Shown in pieces: positions 7,641-11,103 of a stretch of DNA of 11,103 nucleotides. The notes beneath the pieces are model-generated. The model was given only the letters and a program-made list of their open reading frames with translations, was not told the origin of the DNA and did no database searches. The DNA comes from Bacteroidales bacterium (GTDB lineage: Bacteria > Bacteroidota > Bacteroidia > Bacteroidales > UBA932), in the NCBI GenBank assembly GCA_016291185.1, contig JAEFAI010000048.1:1-11103 (forward strand), given 5' to 3'. Each line of letters starts with the position of its first letter. The stretch's first letter is position 1. A program made the position numbers and the translations under genes.

Positions 7641-7695
7641 AAAAAAGATTTGCCTCCGGGCGCATTTTGTTGCGACCGGAGGCAATTTGTTTTCG
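7641..7695. terminator. Bidirectional intrinsic terminator between convergent genes
   Basis: A perfect 10-bp stem, TTGCCTCCGG (7650-7659) with CCGGAGGCAA (7676-7685), continues across one G/A mismatch into an inner 4-bp stem (7661-7664 with 7671-7674) closed by a TTTTGT loop. On the plus strand it is followed by TTTGTTTT. On the minus strand the complement of the A6 run at 7641-7646 supplies a T6 run. It therefore fits termination of both the thioesterase transcript (stop at 7627) and the S9 peptidase transcript (stop at 7710). Confidence 0.9.
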
Positions 7696-7709
7696 TTGGC
7701 GGGACAGAT

Positions 7710-10007
7710 CTACTTCATCCAGCGGTCAAGCCAGTCGTAGAAGACGCGGTGCCAGTACAGGGAGTTCTGCGGCTGGAGGATCCAGTGGTTCTCCTCCGGG
7801 AAGACCACGAGCTTGGACGGAACACCCATCATCTGCGCAGCGTTGAAGGCCGCCATGCCCTGCTCATAGGGAATGCGGTAGTCCATCATACCGTGGATGC
7901 AGAGGATCGGGGTGTGCCACTTGGTGACCATGGTGGAAGGGGAGTTGGCATAGTGCCGCTGGGCCTTCTGGGTATGGGCGTACGGCGCACCGGCCTGCTG
8001 CATGCCGCCGAAGGTGACGCCGTCGTTCGCAGGGCCCGTCTGGCCCGGGGTGTAGGCGTATTCGGTCAGGCCGCCGTTGTCCCAGTTGGCGAACCACATT
8101 TCCTCGGTGGTGAACCAGAGCTGCTTCTCGTCGAAGATGCCGGCGTGCGCGATGAAGCAATCGTAGAGGTCGCCGTGCAGACCTTCCAGCATATAAGCGG
8201 AGTAGCCGCCGTAGGAAGCACCCACGCAGGCGAGCTTGCTCACGTAGGGCTGGCTCTTGATGTAGCGGCCGGCGCTCAGGTAGTCCTGCATGTTGAGACC
8301 CGGGTAGTCGCCGGAGATCTGCTCTTTCCAGGCCTGGCCGAAGGCGGTGGTGCCGCGACGGTTCGGGAGGATGACGATGTAGCCCTGCTGGGCCATCAGG
8401 CGGTAGCACCAGCGATAGCTCCAATCCTGGGAATTGCTGCCCTGCGGGCCTCCGAGCACGATTTCGATGGCCGGATACTGCTTGGACGGATCGAACTTCG
8501 GGGGATAGAGCACCCAGCAGAGCATCTGCTGGTGGTCAACGGTCTCCACGAACACGCGCTCGTCCTTGACGTCGTCGAGCTGGGAGAGGATATGCTGGTT
8601 CTCGTTGGTAATCTGCGCGAAGGTCACGCCGGAGGCGGTGATCTTGACGGACACGAGCTCCGTCGGGAACTTCAGGCAGTAGTAGGAGGCGAGCAGCTCC
8701 ACGCCGCCGGCGTTGTCCTGGATGGCGAAGGGGGAGAAGAAGTCGAAGTTCCAGTCGGGGGCGGTGATGCGCTGCACGTCGCCTGTCAGGTCGGCGCAGT
8801 AGAGCGCCTGGACGCCTTCGCCCACAAGGGCGTTGAAGAAGAGCTCGTCGCCGTGCCAGACCGGGCCGGCTACGTCGTGGTCGAACGCGGGCAGCAGCTC
8901 GCGGACGCCCATCACCTGGACGCCGGCGTTCTGCACATCGCTATCGTTTGCCGAAATTGCTGGTGCGTTGGCGTCCGCAAGCGAAGCGTCCTGCGGACCA
9001 TCCCCCTCGAGGGGGTGCAGGGGGTGAGAATCCAGGCGGATCTCAGCGACGAATAGTCGCTGACGATCCGCCTCGTAACCGTCGCGCTCCATGGAGATCC
9101 AGGCGATGTGGCGGCCGTCGGCGCTCCAGACGGGGTCGGTGTCGTAGCCGCCGTCCGTCTTGACTTCAATCGTGGCGCCGGTCAGGATGTCATAAATATA
9201 GATGCCGGTATTGGTGCTGAAGGCATATTCCTTACCCACCTTCTTGCGGCAGGAATAGACGATGTGGCGGTTGTCCGGGGCCCAGTCCAGCTGCTCCACG
9301 CCGCCGAACGGCTCGGTGGGCAGTTCGAAGAGCTCCTCGGTGCCGAGGATGTCCACGGAGTTCTCCGGGGTGATCTTATCTTTGCCGAGCGTGGCCACGT
9401 AGCTGCGCGGCACGTCGGTCACCCAGTGATCCCAGTGGCGATACATCAGGTCCTCGGTGGTGTAGGCCTGCGCCTTGTCGAGGTCCTCGTAGGCGTCGGC
9501 GGGCTGCTCCAGGGCCTTGTTCTTGATGGTGCTGACGTAGATCACCTGCTGCTGGTCCGGAGAGAGCTTGAAGTCGCTGATCCCGTTGGGGACGTCGCTC
9601 AGCTGCACGCGCTTGCCGAGCTGGTTGCCCTTCAGCGGCGCTTTCCAGAGCTGGCCGCCCTGCAGGAAGAAGATGCTCTGGCCGTCCAGCGACCAGCGGG
9701 CGCCGCTGACGCTCTTGGCGTAGCGCGACAGCTGGACCTTGTCGGAGCCGTCGGGATTGCAGAGGAAGAGGTTGCGGCAGCTGCGGTTCTGCGCGATGTC
9801 GGTATAGGATACGCCGTAAAGGATGCGGCTGCCGTCGGGGGAGAGCTGCGGGTCGGACAGGCGTCCGAGCGCGAGCAGGGTCTCGGGGGTCATCACGCCG
9901 TCCGTGATCTGGATGTCGGACGGGCCGATGTAGCCGCTTTCGTCGGTTTTCTTAGCACAACTGATGGCCATAACAAGACAGGTAAATGCAATGAATACTC
10001 GTTTCAT
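7710..10007 (-). CDS. S9 family peptidase (prolyl oligopeptidase / DPP-like), predicted lipoprotein
   Basis: The product has 765 residues. The N-terminal half is a beta-propeller with PD40-like motifs (PQLSPDGSRILYG near 53-65, DPVWSADGRHIAW); the C-terminal part, from about 540, is the alpha/beta-hydrolase peptidase domain. The triad is visible: Ser598 in GASYGGYSAY, Asp709 in IHGMMDYRIPYEQG and His741 in EENHWILQP. S9 enzymes cleave short peptides, often after proline or releasing dipeptides. The chosen start (complement of 10007) gives MKRVFIAFTCLVMAISC, a lipoprotein signal with lipidated Cys17 followed by a charged spacer. An ATG 30 bp further upstream would place ten extra residues before the signal and overlap the promoter, so I rejected it. 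It is thus probably anchored in the envelope and helps peptide use. Odd feature: about 37 low-complexity residues (about 325-361) encoded by repeat-like DNA at 8923-9033 appear to be an in-frame insertion. Confidence 0.94.
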   Translation of the reverse strand: MKRVFIAFTCLVMAISCAKKTDESGYIGPSDIQITDGVMTPETLLALGRLSDPQLSPDGSRILYGVSYTDIAQNRSCRNLFLCNPDGSDKVQLSRYAKSVSGARWSLDGQSIFFLQGGQLWKAPLKGNQLGKRVQLSDVPNGISDFKLSPDQQQVIYVSTIKNKALEQPADAYEDLDKAQAYTTEDLMYRHWDHWVTDVPRSYVATLGKDKITPENSVDILGTEELFELPTEPFGGVEQLDWAPDNRHIVYSCRKKVGKEYAFSTNTGIYIYDILTGATIEVKTDGGYDTDPVWSADGRHIAWISMERDGYEADRQRLFVAEIRLDSHPLHPLEGDGPQDASLADANAPAISANDSDVQNAGVQVMGVRELLPAFDHDVAGPVWHGDELFFNALVGEGVQALYCADLTGDVQRITAPDWNFDFFSPFAIQDNAGGVELLASYYCLKFPTELVSVKITASGVTFAQITNENQHILSQLDDVKDERVFVETVDHQQMLCWVLYPPKFDPSKQYPAIEIVLGGPQGSNSQDWSYRWCYRLMAQQGYIVILPNRRGTTAFGQAWKEQISGDYPGLNMQDYLSAGRYIKSQPYVSKLACVGASYGGYSAYMLEGLHGDLYDCFIAHAGIFDEKQLWFTTEEMWFANWDNGGLTEYAYTPGQTGPANDGVTFGGMQQAGAPYAHTQKAQRHYANSPSTMVTKWHTPILCIHGMMDYRIPYEQGMAAFNAAQMMGVPSKLVVFPEENHWILQPQNSLYWHRVFYDWLDRWMK
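8973..9015. repeat. GC-rich palindromic repeat cluster inside the S9 peptidase gene
   Basis: Two inverted repeats lie side by side: GTCCGCA (8973-8979) with TGCGGAC (8992-8998), and the perfect 14-bp palindrome CCCCCTCGAGGGGG (9002-9015), followed by a further G5 run at 9020-9024. On the coding strand this region reads HPLHPLEGDGPQDASLADA, low-complexity sequence unlike the propeller around it. The look is that of a dispersed intergenic repeat (REP- or MITE-like) that has entered a gene in frame. Whether it occurs elsewhere in the genome cannot be seen from this window. Confidence 0.6.
9034..9073. repeat. Long imperfect hairpin in the S9 peptidase coding region
   Basis: AGGCGGATCTCAGCGAC (9034-9050) pairs with 9056-9073 over 17 bp with a single bulged base (C9064) and a 5-base loop (GAATA). 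The coding strand here reads ADRQRLFVAEIR, which looks like normal propeller sequence, yet it contains CGA and CTA codons where neighbouring Arg and Leu codons are mostly CGC and CTG. It directly borders the palindromic cluster at 8973-9015, which suggests the two belong to one structure. Confidence 0.65.
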
Positions 10008-10034
10008 TTTGTGGTTGGTTCTGTATTGGAAATG

Positions 10035-10042
10035 CAAATGTA
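10035..10042 (-). promoter_or_regulatory. -7 promoter element of the S9 peptidase gene
   Basis: Read on the minus strand this is TACATTTG, an exact match to the Bacteroidetes -7 consensus TAnnTTTG. It lies 27 bp before the chosen ATG, predicting a leader of roughly 20 bases. A clear -33 TTTG is not seen. Its position inside the alternative longer reading supports the shorter start of the peptidase. Confidence 0.55.
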
Positions 10043-10065
10043 ATAAAAATCGGCCGGATTTTTCG

Positions 10066-10073
10066 TATATTTG
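10066..10073 (+). promoter_or_regulatory. -7 promoter element of recG
   Basis: TATATTTG exactly matches TAnnTTTG and ends five bases before the recG ATG. The transcription start would then fall at or within a base or two of the start codon, giving a leaderless or nearly leaderless message. No convincing -33 TTTG is present at the expected distance. The element faces the divergent peptidase promoter, with 23 bp between the two motifs. Confidence 0.5.
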
Positions 10074-10078
10074 TAGGT

Positions 10079-11103
10079 ATGGCCAAGGAACTGGACAGCA
10101 GCATACAGTACCTCGCCGGGGTCGGGCCCAAGCGGGCCGAGCTCCTCAGGCGGGAACTCGGGATCGAGACCCTCTCGGACCTCATCCACCTGTATCCGTT
10201 CCGCTACATCGACCGCAGCGGGGTCACGCCCATCGCGCAGGTAGCGCCCGACCTGGCCTTCGTCCAGTTGCAGGCCACGGTCCTGACCCGCACGCTCTAC
10301 GGCCCCTCCGGTTCCATCGTCTCGCAGGACACGAATCCCATCCATTTCGGCGCGTGCAAGCGCCTCTCGGTCATCGTCGAAGACGCCACCGGGCGCATGG
10401 AGATGGTGTTTTTCAAGGGCATCAAGTGGAACTACCAGCGGCTGGTGCCCGGCGCCACCTTCCTCTTTTTCGGCAAACCGCAGTCCTTCGGCACGCGCAT
10501 GAACATCGTTCACCCGGAGGTGGACACGCCCCAGGACGGAGCGATGTCGCAGGGCGCGCTGACGGGCGTGTATCCGAGCACGGAGAAGCTCAAGACGGGC
10601 GGCATCACCGGCAAGGTGATGTGCAAACTCCAGTCGGCCGCCCTGTCGCTCTGCCTGCCGGAGATCGAGGAGACGCTGCCTGAGTATGTCCTGCGCGACC
10701 GGGGGCTCGTCTCGTTGCCGTACGCGCTTAAGAATATCCATTTCCCGAAGGATTCCTACGCCCTCCAGAAGGCGACCTACCGCCTCAAGTTCGAGGAACT
10801 CTTCTTCCTGCAGCTCTCGCTGCTGAAGCAGAAATATGTCCGTTCGCGCGGCGAGCGCGGACTGCTCATGCCCAAGGTGGGCCCCGACTTTCACGCGTGC
10901 TACAACGCGCTGCCGTATTCGCTGACGGGCGCGCAGCAGCGCGTGATCAAGGAGATCCGCGCGGATCTGACGAGCGGCCACCAGATGAACCGCCTGCTGC
11001 AGGGCGACGTGGGCTCCGGCAAGACGATGGTGGCCGTGCTGAGCTGCCTGATGGCCATCGGCAACGGCTTCCAGACCTGCATCATGGCGCCGACCGAGGT
11101 GCT
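10079..11103 (+). CDS. recG: ATP-dependent DNA helicase RecG, N-terminal part (cut by window end)
   Basis: The first 341 codons of RecG are present, and the reading is open to the window edge; family members run to about 700 residues. RecG remodels stalled replication forks and Holliday junctions. The N-terminus MAKELDSSIQYLAGVGPKRAE is the family's opening (the GVGPKRA motif), followed by LYPFRYIDRS, then the OB-fold wedge domain (about 55-150, with VIVEDATGRMEMVFF), a linker including GVYPSTEKLK, and the start of helicase domain 1: the motif SLTGAQQRVIKEI (281-293), Walker A GDVGSGKT (309-316) and motif Ia MAPTEV at the very end. The ATG at 10079 gives the normal family start, although it lies only five bases after a promoter-like motif. 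Transcribed divergently from the S9 peptidase. The gene looks intact as far as it goes. Confidence 0.96.
   Translation, partial: MAKELDSSIQYLAGVGPKRAELLRRELGIETLSDLIHLYPFRYIDRSGVTPIAQVAPDLAFVQLQATVLTRTLYGPSGSIVSQDTNPIHFGACKRLSVIVEDATGRMEMVFFKGIKWNYQRLVPGATFLFFGKPQSFGTRMNIVHPEVDTPQDGAMSQGALTGVYPSTEKLKTGGITGKVMCKLQSAALSLCLPEIEETLPEYVLRDRGLVSLPYALKNIHFPKDSYALQKATYRLKFEELFFLQLSLLKQKYVRSRGERGLLMPKVGPDFHACYNALPYSLTGAQQRVIKEIRADLTSGHQMNRLLQGDVGSGKTMVAVLSCLMAIGNGFQTCIMAPTEV

Noticed and set aside
7650..9056. A 468-codon open frame on the plus strand opposite the S9 peptidase
   Set aside because: It is the antisense shadow of the peptidase: Val/Gly/Ala/His-rich without domains, and starting inside the terminator hairpin. 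The GC-rich codon bias of the true gene keeps this frame open.
8923..9073. An insertion sequence or CRISPR-like array
   Set aside because: No transposase, no regularly spaced direct repeats and no visible target-site duplication; only short inverted repeats, so it is reported as a repeat cluster.
9108..10043. A 311-codon open frame on the plus strand
   Set aside because: Also antisense to the S9 peptidase, with low-complexity Val/Gly/Ala/Glu composition and no recognisable motif.
10004..10981. A 325-codon open frame on the minus strand opposite recG
   Set aside because: RecG motifs, including the Walker A, are read on the plus strand; the antisense product is Arg/Glu/Leu/Val-rich and featureless.

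Overview
The window looks like chromosomal DNA from a GC-rich member of the Bacteroidales (roughly mid-to-high 50s percent GC by eye). The basis is Bacteroidetes-type promoter motifs (TAnnTTTG), start codons mostly without a Shine-Dalgarno sequence, and protein families typical of that order. These include an S9 dipeptidyl-peptidase-like lipoprotein, a small outer-membrane beta-barrel ending in Phe, a TIGR02172-like kinase, an acyl-ACP thioesterase and RecG. A finer placement (Alistipes-like or Cryptobacteroides-like) is only a guess.

Layout. (1) 14-3233, plus strand: a two-gene cassette of a YtcJ-type metal-dependent amidohydrolase and a type-B carboxylesterase, both apparently cytoplasmic, 31 bp apart. 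(2) 3234-3589: a 356-bp stretch with no intact gene, holding what looks like a small frameshifted gene (3249-3399). (3) 3590-4156: a small secreted outer-membrane beta-barrel protein. (4) 4317-7627, plus strand, closely packed: an APH-fold kinase-like protein, a secreted tyrosine phosphatase 10 bp later, a Nif3/YbgI-type metalloprotein, and an acyl-ACP thioesterase that overlaps the Nif3 gene by 23 bp. (5) 7648-7695: a strong hairpin with T-runs on both sides, the shared terminator of two convergent units. (6) 7710-10007, minus strand: an S9 prolyl-oligopeptidase-family lipoprotein. (7) 10008-10078: a compact divergent promoter region. (8) 10079 to the window end, plus strand: the N-terminal 341 codons of the RecG helicase, cut off by the window edge.

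How the genes work together. Most are housekeeping or envelope functions with no single shared pathway. The amidohydrolase and esterase probably act together on a small amide or ester substrate. The kinase-like protein and secreted phosphatase are co-transcribed but need not share a substrate, since one is cytoplasmic and the other exported. Nif3 and the thioesterase are translationally linked by overlap.

Most unusual signal: inside the S9 peptidase gene, around 8923-9073, there is a cluster of inverted repeats. It contains a perfect 14-bp palindrome, a 7-bp inverted repeat and a 17-bp hairpin with one bulge. It encodes a low-complexity stretch of about 37 residues that appears to be an in-frame insertion between propeller blades. 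I see no clearly new defence or mobile system in this window.
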